The notes beneath the pieces are model-generated. The model ran no database searches and was not told where the DNA came from. It saw only the letters and a program-made list of their open reading frames with translations. This document shows positions 7,974 to 16,085 of a stretch of DNA of 64,000 nucleotides, in pieces. The stretch lies in assembly GCF_009915685.1 (NCBI RefSeq), contig NZ_JAABLP010000001.1, one strand, 5' to 3'. Each line of letters opens with the position of its first letter. The first letter of the stretch is position 1. The position numbers and the translations under genes are program-made. Source of the stretch: Pannonibacter tanglangensis (GTDB lineage Bacteria > Pseudomonadota > Alphaproteobacteria > Rhizobiales > Stappiaceae).

Positions 7974-8777
7974 TCAGTGATGCAGGATCTGGCTCAGGAA
8001 CAGCTTGGTCCGCTCGTGCTGCGGGTTGAGGAAGAAGGGTTCCGGCTCGTTCTGCTCGACGATCTGACCGGCGTCCATGAAGATCACGCGGTTGGCGACC
8101 TTGCGGGCAAAGCCCATCTCGTGCGTCACGCAGAGCATCGTCATGCCTTCCTCGGCGAGGTTGACCATGACGTCCAGCACTTCCTTGATCATTTCCGGGT
8201 CGAGCGCCGAGGTCGGCTCATCGAACAGCATGATCTTCGGGTTCATGCAGAGCGCGCGGGCAATGGCCACGCGCTGCTGCTGGCCGCCCGACAGCTGTCC
8301 CGGGTACTTGTGCGCCTGCTCGGGGATCTTGACCCGCTTCAGGTAGTGCATGGCGATCTCTTCCGCCTGCTTCTTCGGCATCTTGCGGACCCAGATCGGC
8401 GCCAGGGTGCAGTTCTCGAGGATCGTCAGGTGCGGGAACAGGTTGAAGTGCTGGAAGCACATGCCAACCTCGCGCCGGATCTCGTCGATCTTCTTCAGGT
8501 CGTTGGTCAGCTCGATGCCGTCGACGACGATCTTGCCCTTCTGGTGCTCTTCCAGGCGGTTGATGCAGCGGATCATGGTCGACTTGCCCGAGCCGGACGG
8601 CCCGCAGATGACGATGCGCTCGCCGCGCATCACCTTGAGGTTGATGTCGCGCAGCACGTGGAAGTCGCCGTACCACTTGTTCATGCCGACGATCTCGACC
8701 GCCACATCGGTGTCGGACACCGTCATCTTGCTGCGGTCAACCGCGATTTCCGTGTCGGAGACTGCGTTCTCAGTCAT
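7974..8777 (-). CDS. aapP: General L-amino-acid ABC transporter, ATP-binding protein AapP
   Basis: 267-residue ATPase of the polar amino-acid uptake family. Walker A (GPSGSGKST), signature LSGGQQQRVAIARAL, Walker B (IMLFDEPTSALDP) and the switch histidine region (VTHEMGF) are complete. The N-terminus carries about 28 extra residues (MTENAVSDTEIAVDRSK...) before the usual start of the domain. GGAGTG precedes the ATG. It is the last gene of aapJ-aapQ-aapM-aapP and energises uptake of a broad range of amino acids at the cytoplasmic face. Confidence 0.95.
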   Translation of the reverse strand: MTENAVSDTEIAVDRSKMTVSDTDVAVEIVGMNKWYGDFHVLRDINLKVMRGERIVICGPSGSGKSTMIRCINRLEEHQKGKIVVDGIELTNDLKKIDEIRREVGMCFQHFNLFPHLTILENCTLAPIWVRKMPKKQAEEIAMHYLKRVKIPEQAHKYPGQLSGGQQQRVAIARALCMNPKIMLFDEPTSALDPEMIKEVLDVMVNLAEEGMTMLCVTHEMGFARKVANRVIFMDAGQIVEQNEPEPFFLNPQHERTKLFLSQILHH

Positions 8778-8846
8778 GGGTTCACTCCAGAATACATCTT
8801 GTGCGAGGGGCGGCGCGGGCGGACCGCGCCTGCCGGTCGGCTGAAG

Positions 8847-10013
8847 CTAGCGTTTGTGTCCGGTATGCAGGCGGTTCTCCATGTAGATGGAGTAGCGCGA
8901 CATGCCGAAGCAGAAGGTGAAGAAGATGATCGCGGCAAACAGGTACCCCGTGTGACCGGTCACCGGGGTGGCCCAGGTCGGGTCCGAGAAGGCCGACTGG
9001 ATCTGGCCGAGCAGGTCGAACATGCCGACGATCAGCACCAGCGTCGTGTCCTTGAACAGGCCGATGAAGGTGTTGACGATGCCGGGGATCACCAGCTTCA
9101 GCGCCTGCGGCAGGATGATGAGACGCATCATCTGCCAGAAGCCGAGGCCGAGCGCCATCGCCCCTTCATACTGCCCCTTCGGAATTGCCTGCAGTCCCCC
9201 GCGCACGACCTCCGCCATGTAGGCGGCCGAGAACAGGGTCACGCCGATCAGCACGCGCAGGAGCCGGTCGAAGGTGATGCCGTCGGGCAGGAACAGCGGC
9301 AGCATCACCGACGACATGAACAGCACGGTGATGAGCGGCACGCCGCGCCAGAACTCGATGAAGATCACCGACACCATCTTGACGATCGGCATCTTCGAGC
9401 GCCGGCCAAGCGCCAGCAGGATGCCGAGCGGCAGCGACGCCGTGATGCCGGTCACCGCGATCACCAGCGTCACGAGCAGGCCGCCCCAGACGCGGGTCTC
9501 GACGATCGGCAGCACGACCGTGTCGCCGATCACCAGACCGGTCAGCAGGTAATAGGCAACCACCGGGAAGACGACCAGCAGCAGCACCGCATTGATCCGC
9601 TTGAAGGGAACCTTCGGGATGGCCAGCGGCACCAGCAGCAGGGCAAAGAGCGCGTAGACGATGTTCACGCGCCAGGTCTCGTCGGCCGGATAGCGGCCGT
9701 AGATGAACTGCGGGAAATAGGCCTTCACGAAGGCCCAGCAGGCGCCGACCGTCTGGCCGGAGCCCTCCGGCACGAGGCAGGCTTCCCGGTTCTCGCCGGT
9801 CCAGACCGCGTCGATGAGCGCGAACTGGACGAGCGGGGCAATCAGGAGCCAGGCGAGGTAGAGACCGATGAAGGTCAGGATCGTGTTGCCGATCGAGGAG
9901 AACAGGTTCTGGCGCATCCAGCCGACGACACCCGACGTGGAGACGGGAGCCGGCAGGCGGGGCGCTTCGTCCGTTCGGACCTGGAAGACAGAAGTTTGAG
10001 CCATCTTGTTCAT
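8847..10013 (-). CDS. aapM: General L-amino-acid ABC transporter permease AapM
   Basis: About 388 residues, longer than ordinary HisM-type permeases because of the N-terminal hydrophobic extension typical of AapM. The C-terminal half has the family EAA loop (EVVRGGLQAIPKGQYEGAMALG) and several membrane spans. GGAG 8 bases upstream favours the ATG at 10013; a GTG at 10019 would overlap the aapQ stop as GTGA. Translational coupling with aapQ is likely. It forms the heterodimeric membrane channel with AapQ. Confidence 0.93.
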   Translation of the reverse strand: MNKMAQTSVFQVRTDEAPRLPAPVSTSGVVGWMRQNLFSSIGNTILTFIGLYLAWLLIAPLVQFALIDAVWTGENREACLVPEGSGQTVGACWAFVKAYFPQFIYGRYPADETWRVNIVYALFALLLVPLAIPKVPFKRINAVLLLVVFPVVAYYLLTGLVIGDTVVLPIVETRVWGGLLVTLVIAVTGITASLPLGILLALGRRSKMPIVKMVSVIFIEFWRGVPLITVLFMSSVMLPLFLPDGITFDRLLRVLIGVTLFSAAYMAEVVRGGLQAIPKGQYEGAMALGLGFWQMMRLIILPQALKLVIPGIVNTFIGLFKDTTLVLIVGMFDLLGQIQSAFSDPTWATPVTGHTGYLFAAIIFFTFCFGMSRYSIYMENRLHTGHKR

Positions 10014-10015
10014 CC

Positions 10016-11230
10016 TCACCGCTCCACCAGCGCCATTTTCTGGTTGTACCAGTTCATGAAGGCCGACGTGATCAGGCTGAGCGACAGGTAGATCGTCATC
10101 CAGACGGCGATGATCTCGACGGCCTGGCCGGTCTGGTTGAGCACCGTGCCGCCCATCGAGACGAGGTCGGGGAAGCCGATGGCCACGGCCAGCGACGAGT
10201 TCTTGGTCAGGTTGAGATACTGGCTGGTCAGCGGCGGAATGATCACGCGCATCGCCTGCGGCACGATGACGAGACGCAGCGCCGGACCGGGCCGGAGCCC
10301 GAGCGCATAGGAGGCCTCGGTCTGGCCGTGGTTGACCGCCTGGATGCCGGCACGGACGATTTCCGCGATGAAGGCGGAGGTGTAGATCGTCAGCGCGAGC
10401 GTCAGGGCCAGGAACTCGGGGATCAGCGTCATGCCGGTGCCGAGGGTGAAGCCCTGGCGCAGGATCGGGCCGCTGTCGACGAAGACCGGATGGTCAAGCG
10501 AGATCGGCATGCCGGCAGCGAAGAAGCTGATCACCGGGAGGCCGACGATCAGGCCGAGCGCGGTGAAGAACACCGGGAACTGCTGGCCGGTCGCTTCCTG
10601 GCGCTTGCGCGCCCAGCGGCGGATGACGATCGAGGCGACGATGGCCACGATGATCGCGATGCCCACCGCAGAGGCCCCCGGCGCATAGACCGGCTTGGGC
10701 AGCCAGAGGCCGGCCACGTTGAGGTGGAAGGTGTCAAACAAGGACCACTTGCTGCGCTTGTCCGGTACGGCGCGCAGCACCGCGAAATACCAGAAGAAGA
10801 TCTGGAGCAGCAGCGGGACGTTGCGGAGGATCTCCACGTACCAGTAGGCCAGCTTGCCGATCACCCAGTTCTTCGACAGGCGGGCCACGCCCATGACGAA
10901 GCCGAGCAGCGTCGCCAGGATGATGCCGATCACGGCCACCAGCAGCGTGTTGAGGAAGCCGACCACGAGGGCATCGCCGTAGGTCGAGGCTTCCGTGTAG
11001 TCGATCAGGCTCTGGGAGGTGCCAAAGCCAGCGGTTCTGTCAAGAAACCCGAATCCGGAGGCGATGTTCTGGCGCTGCAGGTTGTGGATCGTGTTGCTCA
11101 CGATGGTCCAGCCGACGACCGCAAGGATCGCCACCAGCAGCACCTGGAAGAAGATGCCACGGACACGCGGGTCGTTGACCAGCGACACCCGTCCTTCGGA
11201 CGCCGCTCCGTCGTTATCCCGAATTGTCAT
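10016..11230 (-). CDS. aapQ: General L-amino-acid ABC transporter permease AapQ
   Basis: 404-residue inner-membrane permease with the typical AapQ N-terminus (NDPRVRGIFFQVLLVAILAVV), a large insertion between the first spans, and the C-terminal EAA motif (EIVRAGIQAVNHGQTEASYALG). It is the second gene in the aap operon, separated from aapJ by 238 bp with strong hairpins and overlapping the start region of aapM. It pairs with AapM to move amino acids delivered by AapJ. Length and order match the rhizobial Aap system. Confidence 0.95.
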   Translation of the reverse strand: MTIRDNDGAASEGRVSLVNDPRVRGIFFQVLLVAILAVVGWTIVSNTIHNLQRQNIASGFGFLDRTAGFGTSQSLIDYTEASTYGDALVVGFLNTLLVAVIGIILATLLGFVMGVARLSKNWVIGKLAYWYVEILRNVPLLLQIFFWYFAVLRAVPDKRSKWSLFDTFHLNVAGLWLPKPVYAPGASAVGIAIIVAIVASIVIRRWARKRQEATGQQFPVFFTALGLIVGLPVISFFAAGMPISLDHPVFVDSGPILRQGFTLGTGMTLIPEFLALTLALTIYTSAFIAEIVRAGIQAVNHGQTEASYALGLRPGPALRLVIVPQAMRVIIPPLTSQYLNLTKNSSLAVAIGFPDLVSMGGTVLNQTGQAVEIIAVWMTIYLSLSLITSAFMNWYNQKMALVER

Positions 11231-11388
11231 ATTCCCTCGCCAAACAAGTGCCGCACCGGCGCGTGATTCAAGTCCGCGCCCGTCATGCAGTCGACCGTTT
11301 CATTTCCCCGTCGACGCGGAAACGGCCATGTGTCCCCTTGAGGCAGCCGCGATGTTGTCTTGCTTTGTGCGGTGCCCTTATGACGCTC

Positions 11389-11453
11389 GTCCCGACCGGT
11401 TGGTGCAACCGGCCGGGACGGCGAGACGGAACCCGGATCCTGGGATCCGGTTC
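11389..11453 (-). promoter_or_regulatory. Two stable hairpins in the aapJ-aapQ intergenic region
   Basis: A 14-bp stem with one wobble pair and a 3-nt loop spans 11389-11419. A second 11-bp stem with one bulge spans 11429-11453. Neither has a following U-run on the minus strand. Their place just after the binding-protein gene suggests mRNA stabilisation or partial attenuation that lets aapJ be expressed above the permease genes, as is known for several ABC operons. Confidence 0.6.
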
Positions 11454-11468
11454 ACCTGTCAGCAGTCC

Positions 11469-12485
11469 TTAGCGGACCGGCGGCGCGTACTGCAGGCCAC
11501 CCTTCGACCACAGGGCGTTCAGGCCGCGGGCGATGCCGAGCGGGGTGTCCGGGCCGATGTTGCGGTCAAAGGCTTCGCCGTAGTTGCCGACGCTCTTGAC
11601 GATCTGGACGACCCAGTCATTCGGCACGCCGAGGCCTTCGCCGAAGGCGCCTTCGACGCCGAGCAGACGCTTAACTTCCGGGTTTTCGGACTTCAGCATC
11701 TCGTCGACGTTCTTCGAGGTGATGCCGAGCTCTTCCGCGTTGATCATCGCGTAGAGCGACCACTTCACGATGTCGAACCACTGGTCGTCGCCATGACGCA
11801 CCACCGGGCCGAGCGGCTCCTTGGAGATCACTTCCGGCAGGACGATGTGGTCGCCCGGGTTCGTCAGCTTCAGGCGCTCGGCGTAGAGGCCGGAGGCGTC
11901 GGTGGTGAACACGTCGCAGCGGCCGGCGTCGTAGGCCTTGACCACTTCGTCGGCCTTCTCGAAGGCGACGATTTCATACGGCATGTTGTTGGTGCGGAAG
12001 TAGTCGGCGACGTTCAGCTCGGTGGTGGTGCCGGTCTGGGTGCAGACGGACGCGCCCGACAGTTCCAGCGCGCTGGCAACGCCGAGCGACTTGCGGACCA
12101 TGAAGCCCTGACCGTCGTAGTAGGTCACGCCGGCAAAGTTCAGGCCGAGCGAGGTGTCACGCGACACGGTCCAGGTGGTGTTGCGCGACAGCATGTCGAT
12201 TTCGCCGGACTGAAGGGCGGTGAACCGCTCCTTCGCGTTCAGCGGGGAGTACTTGACCTTGCTCGCATCCCCGAACACGGCGGCAGCCACGGCGCGGCAG
12301 ACATCGACATCAAGGCCGGTCCAGTTGCCCTGCGCGTCCGGGTTGGAGAAGCCCGGCAGACCCTGGCTCACGCCGCACTGGATGAAGCCCTTGGCCTTCA
12401 CGTCGTCGAGGGTGCCAGCGGACGCGGCGGTCGCGGCAACGCCCATCGCGGCGCCGAGCAGAATCGGAACGAGATTAGCTTTCAT
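11469..12485 (-). CDS. aapJ: General L-amino-acid ABC transporter, periplasmic binding protein AapJ
   Basis: 338 residues. A cleavable signal peptide (MKANLVPILLGAAMGVAATA, then SAG) is followed by the family start TLDDVKAKGFIQCGVSQGLPGFS. The remainder is typical of AapJ/BztA (GLDVDVCRAVAAAVFGD, FTALQSGEIDMLSRNTTWT). AAAGG upstream of the ATG at 12485 supports this start over an ATG 27 bases earlier. It binds amino acids in the periplasm and delivers them to AapQMP. First gene of the operon, so the promoter should lie in the gap shared with the divergent metC-like gene. Confidence 0.95.
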   Translation of the reverse strand: MKANLVPILLGAAMGVAATAASAGTLDDVKAKGFIQCGVSQGLPGFSNPDAQGNWTGLDVDVCRAVAAAVFGDASKVKYSPLNAKERFTALQSGEIDMLSRNTTWTVSRDTSLGLNFAGVTYYDGQGFMVRKSLGVASALELSGASVCTQTGTTTELNVADYFRTNNMPYEIVAFEKADEVVKAYDAGRCDVFTTDASGLYAERLKLTNPGDHIVLPEVISKEPLGPVVRHGDDQWFDIVKWSLYAMINAEELGITSKNVDEMLKSENPEVKRLLGVEGAFGEGLGVPNDWVVQIVKSVGNYGEAFDRNIGPDTPLGIARGLNALWSKGGLQYAPPVR

Positions 12486-12767
12486 GGATTTGCAGCCTTT
12501 ATTGTTACCCATCTGTACTTTTTCATCGGTCTTGCCGCGGCATCCACGTCACACCCGCCGGGGAACCCCCTGTCCGATCGTAACCGGACCCCGTTCCGCA
12601 CGGCAGCACTTCCGGCTGCCGGACGGGGGACATGACTGCGCGTCAATCCAATGGTGGCCATTCGATGGCATTTGACGGGACGGGTCAAGGGGTTGCAGGT
12701 TGGTCTGAGGAAAATTTCCATTGCCGATTCCACCCCAGCGGACAGAATCGCAACCTTGACGGTGAAC

Positions 12768-13946
12768 ATGAGCAAGAAAACGCCACCAACCGCGCAGAAG
12801 CCAGACACAATTCTCGTCCACGCCGGGCGTCACCCGGAGGACTTTCACGGCTTCGTCAACCCGCCGGTCGTGCATGCCTCGACGGTGCTTTTCCCGGACA
12901 CCGCGCACATGGCGCCGGGGGCACAGAAGTACAACTACGCACGTCGGGGCAATCCGACGACGGATGCCCTTGAGGAAGCTCTCATGGCGCTCGAAGGCGC
13001 GGCCGGCGTGAAGCTGGCAACCTCCGGCCTCAATGCGGTCTCCCTCGCCTGCCTGTCCTGTCTCAAGACCGGGGACCATTTCCTCGTGGCGGACACGGTC
13101 TATGGCCCGACCCGGCACTTCTGCGACACGGTCCTGCCGCGCTATGGCATCACGGTGGAATACTACCGACCGGATCTGGGCGGCGCAATCCGCAGCCTGT
13201 TCCGCCCGAACACGGCCGCCGTCTTCACCGAGGCCCCCGGCTCGCTCACCTTCGAGATGCAGGACATTCCGGCCATCGCAGCGGCAGCGAAAGAAACCGG
13301 TGCCTTTGTCCTGATGGACAACACCTGGGCGACGCCGCTCTATTTCAAGCCGATCGCCCATGGCGTCGACCTGTCGATCCAGGCCGGCACGAAGTACATC
13401 GTCGGCCACTCCGACGTGACCATCGGCACGATCGCCGCCAGTGCCCGCGCCCTGCCCGGCCTGCTGGAGCTGCACGGCGCCATGGGCGTGCACATCGCGC
13501 CCGACGATGTCTATCTCGCCCTGCGCGGCCTCAGGACCATGGGGATCCGTCTGGAGCGGCACCAGCAGACGACGCTGGCGATCGCGGACTGGCTAGCCCA
13601 GCATCCGAAGATCGCCCGGATCCGCTATCCGGCGTGGAAGGATGATCCCGGTCACGCGATCTGGGCGCGGGATTTTTCCGGCGCGAGCGGGCTGTTCGGA
13701 TTCGATTTTACCCCGAACGTCAGCAAGGCCGAGGCCAGCGCCTTCCTCGACGCGCTGCGGCTGTTCGGTCTCGGATACTCGTGGGGTGGCTTCGAGAGCC
13801 TGGCGATCCCGGTAAAGCTTGCCGGCGTCCGCAGCGCCGGCACCCCGCTGCCGGAGGGGGAAAGCGTGCGGCTGAACATCGGTCTCGAGGATCCGGCCGA
13901 CCTCATCGAGGACCTGTCGCGCGGCTTTGCCGCCATCGGCAACTGA
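12768..13946 (+). CDS. metC: Cystathionine beta-lyase (Cys/Met metabolism PLP enzyme)
   Basis: 392 residues of the Cys/Met PLP family. The PLP lysine lies in SIQAGTKYIVGHSDV; YNYARRGNPTTDALE, ATSGLNAVSLA, DNTWATPLYF and SWGGFESLAIP are standard family blocks. GYSWGGFESL near the C-terminus and LMDNTWATP favour cystathionine beta-lyase, which yields homocysteine, pyruvate and ammonia. The ATG at 12768 begins just before the conserved KPDTILVHAGR; upstream residues in frame look non-coding. It is divergent from aapJ. A gamma-lyase or synthase role is less likely. Confidence 0.88.
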   Translation: MSKKTPPTAQKPDTILVHAGRHPEDFHGFVNPPVVHASTVLFPDTAHMAPGAQKYNYARRGNPTTDALEEALMALEGAAGVKLATSGLNAVSLACLSCLKTGDHFLVADTVYGPTRHFCDTVLPRYGITVEYYRPDLGGAIRSLFRPNTAAVFTEAPGSLTFEMQDIPAIAAAAKETGAFVLMDNTWATPLYFKPIAHGVDLSIQAGTKYIVGHSDVTIGTIAASARALPGLLELHGAMGVHIAPDDVYLALRGLRTMGIRLERHQQTTLAIADWLAQHPKIARIRYPAWKDDPGHAIWARDFSGASGLFGFDFTPNVSKAEASAFLDALRLFGLGYSWGGFESLAIPVKLAGVRSAGTPLPEGESVRLNIGLEDPADLIEDLSRGFAAIGN

Positions 13947-13956
13947 CGTCGCCCGG

Positions 13957-13981
13957 ACGGGTGGGCCACCGGTCCACCCGT
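13957..13981. terminator. Hairpin after metC (bidirectional type)
   Basis: An 8-bp perfect stem, ACGGGTGG/CCACCCGT, lies eleven bases after the metC stop and between convergent genes. No clear U-run follows on either strand. Confidence 0.45.
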
Positions 13982-14039
13982 GTCCCGCAGGGCTTGATGC
14001 CCCCGCCCGGGTCCCGGACCCGACCCTGTGGGGCCGGGC

Positions 14040-14354
14040 TCAGATCGTCGGGTCGTTCCGCTTTTCCTTGAAGATCAGCCAGAGGTTGCGGAAATAGATG
14101 ATGAGGCCGAGGGCCTGGCCGGCGATGAACACCGGGTCCTCGCGCTGGATCGCATAGACCAGCAGCAGCGCGCCGCCGCCGATGGAGAAGAACCAGAAGG
14201 CCACCGGCACGATCGAGCGACCGACCCGCTCCGAGGCCAGCCACTGGACGATGAAGCGCATGGAAAACAGGAACTGGGCAAAGAAGCCCAGCACGATCCA
14301 GAAATCGAATTGCTTGACGTAGACGTCGTGGAGCCATTCGTACAAGGCAGTCAT
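14040..14354 (-). CDS. Lipid-A-disaccharide synthase N-terminal-domain (LpxAN) membrane protein
   Basis: 104 residues with three hydrophobic segments. FLFSMRFIVQWLASERVGRSIVP and FWFFSIGGGALLLVYA are the LpxAN domain blocks, and GLIIYFRNLWLIFKEK closes the protein. Such small proteins are common next to polyprenyl-phosphate sugar transferases of lipid A modification operons (compare ArnE/RgtF-like proteins). It is the last gene of a four-gene cluster, 43 bp after the GT2 gene. The role in helping flip or hold the lipid-linked sugar is inference from context. Confidence 0.85.
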   Translation of the reverse strand: MTALYEWLHDVYVKQFDFWIVLGFFAQFLFSMRFIVQWLASERVGRSIVPVAFWFFSIGGGALLLVYAIQREDPVFIAGQALGLIIYFRNLWLIFKEKRNDPTI

Positions 14355-14397
14355 GACAGTCGTCCCGGCCGGCCGTGAAAAGAGAAGTGAGCGATGA

Positions 14398-15174
14398 TCA
14401 GGTTCCGGCGTCGATGGCCGGAGCGATGTCGGAGACGGCCGGAATGGCCTTGCGCCGCCGGCGCAGCCACCAGACACCAAACAGGTCCAGCGCACCGATG
14501 AAGGCGCGGTCGAAGATCCCGTATTTCGACGTTCCATGGCGCCGCTGCCGATCAAGCACATCGACATGCACGACGCCGAAGCCCTCGCGGATGACCAGCG
14601 CGGGCAGGAAGCGATGCCAGCTGTCGAAATAGGGCAGACGCAGGAACACGTCGCGGCGCAGGGCCTTCAGGCCGCAGCCGCTGTCGCGGGTATTGTCCTT
14701 CAGCAGCGCGCCGCGCAGCCGGTTGGCCAGCCGCGAGGCAATGCGCTTGGCGCGGCTCGCCTTGCGCCCGACCCGCTGCCCGGCGGCCAGCGCCACCGAC
14801 GGCCCGCCGGCCTCGAGCGCCCCGAGCAGATCCGGGATGTAGGCGGGATCGTTCTCGCCGTCGCCGTCGATGGTGGCAACGACCGCGCCCCGGGCGTTGA
14901 GGACGCCGGTCCTCACCGCCGCGCTCTGGCCGCAGGAGCGGGCGTGGCGCAGCGGACGCAGCCAGGGATGGCGGGCGGCATAGTCGGCCAGCACCTGGTC
15001 GGTGCCATCGCCCGAACCGTCGTCGACCACGATCACCTCGAAGACACGCCCGGTCAGCGCCTCGGCGATCTCGTCGAGCAGGATCGGCAGGTTGTCACGC
15101 TCGTCCTTGGCCGGGACGACGACGGTCACCTCGGGCAGGAGGCGCGGGGAAAGGTCACTCATGTCAGTCGTCAT
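14398..15174 (-). CDS. GT2 glycosyltransferase, dolichol/polyprenyl-phosphate sugar synthase-like
   Basis: 258-residue GT-A fold transferase without membrane anchors. VTVVVPAKDERDNLP, VIVVDDGSGDGT, the metal site ATIDGDGENDPA and DSGCGLKALRRD are characteristic of polyprenyl-phosphate mannose/galacturonate/aminoarabinose synthases (DPM1, ArnC, RgtE). It would charge undecaprenyl- or dodecaprenyl-phosphate with a sugar at the cytoplasmic face for use by the ArnT-like transferase two genes upstream. Its ATG overlaps the PAP2 stop as ATGA, indicating translational coupling. The sugar cannot be read from sequence. Confidence 0.88.
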   Translation of the reverse strand: MTTDMSDLSPRLLPEVTVVVPAKDERDNLPILLDEIAEALTGRVFEVIVVDDGSGDGTDQVLADYAARHPWLRPLRHARSCGQSAAVRTGVLNARGAVVATIDGDGENDPAYIPDLLGALEAGGPSVALAAGQRVGRKASRAKRIASRLANRLRGALLKDNTRDSGCGLKALRRDVFLRLPYFDSWHRFLPALVIREGFGVVHVDVLDRQRRHGTSKYGIFDRAFIGALDLFGVWWLRRRRKAIPAVSDIAPAIDAGT

Positions 15175-16085
15175 TCCTGCTCGGCGTCCCTGGCCGGACG
15201 CAGCGCCGAGCGACGTCCGGTCACGGTCCGCCAGAGCGCCCGGAAGCTGCGCGCGGCCGAGCGCTGGCAAATGATCGGCACGATGCTTCCATTGGCCGAC
15301 AAGGTAAAGCCCAACCTGCGGCGCGCCATCCAGCGCGCGCAGAAGAGCGTGACGGTCATGCCGAGCAGCGTGCCGGCAATGACGTCGGAGGGATAGTGCG
15401 CCCCGACCATGATGCGGCTGAAGGCGGCCCAGAAGGCGGCCACGATGATCAGCCAGCGCCAGCTCGGGAAGATCAGGGCGAGCGCCGTGGCCAGCGCCGC
15501 CACCGTGGTCGAGTGACCGGAGGGAAAGCTCGTGTAGGCGCCGTTGAAGACGAAGGGATCGAACTCGATCGGTCCGACCTGCTCGTAGAGTTTCGGGCGC
15601 GCACGGCCGAGGATCCACTTGAAGATCAGCGCCAGGATGCCGGTCAGGGCGACGGTGTAGAAGATGAAGGCGGCATAGGTCCAGACCATCGCCATGGCCA
15701 TCCGCACCCGGCCGGTCAGGCGCTCCAGGTCGAGGAAGGCCAGATAGCCGAGGCAGAACAGACCGGTCGACCACAGGATCCAGTTGGCCTTGCCGAGGTT
15801 GGTGATCGAGGCGAAGGCCTCGCGGTAGCCGGGCGGCAGGGAGCGCAGCCAGGGATAGGTCGGGATGTCGGCGAGCACCACGGCGATGCCCACGGTCAGC
15901 AGCAGGATCGCGAGGAAGTCCTGCGGCCGCTGGCCGGCCGGCAGGGGATCATGCAGGCGCTCGGCCCGCGGATGACGATTGCCGATGATCACCTTGACAC
16001 GGGCCGCATTGGCCAGAAAGCGAGCCTTGATGCCTGCGAGGCGGGCCTTCCAGCCCGTCCCTTCCGTTTCGGAACTGTCCGTCAT
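15171..16085 (-). CDS. PAP2-family membrane phosphatase (LpxE/LpxF-like)
   Basis: 304 residues with about six membrane spans. The three PAP2 motifs are complete: KWILGRARP (KxxxxxxRP), FPSGHS, and SRIMVGAHYPSD (SRxxxxxHxxxD). A long hydrophilic N-terminus (~60 residues) precedes the first span. Start and stop overlap neighbouring genes by 4 bp on both sides (ATGA). Beside an ArnT-like transferase, GT2 and LpxAN gene, a lipid A phosphatase or polyprenyl-pyrophosphate phosphatase is the most likely role. Which phosphate is removed is not determinable here. Confidence 0.87.
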   Translation of the reverse strand: MTDSSETEGTGWKARLAGIKARFLANAARVKVIIGNRHPRAERLHDPLPAGQRPQDFLAILLLTVGIAVVLADIPTYPWLRSLPPGYREAFASITNLGKANWILWSTGLFCLGYLAFLDLERLTGRVRMAMAMVWTYAAFIFYTVALTGILALIFKWILGRARPKLYEQVGPIEFDPFVFNGAYTSFPSGHSTTVAALATALALIFPSWRWLIIVAAFWAAFSRIMVGAHYPSDVIAGTLLGMTVTLFCARWMARRRLGFTLSANGSIVPIICQRSAARSFRALWRTVTGRRSALRPARDAEQE

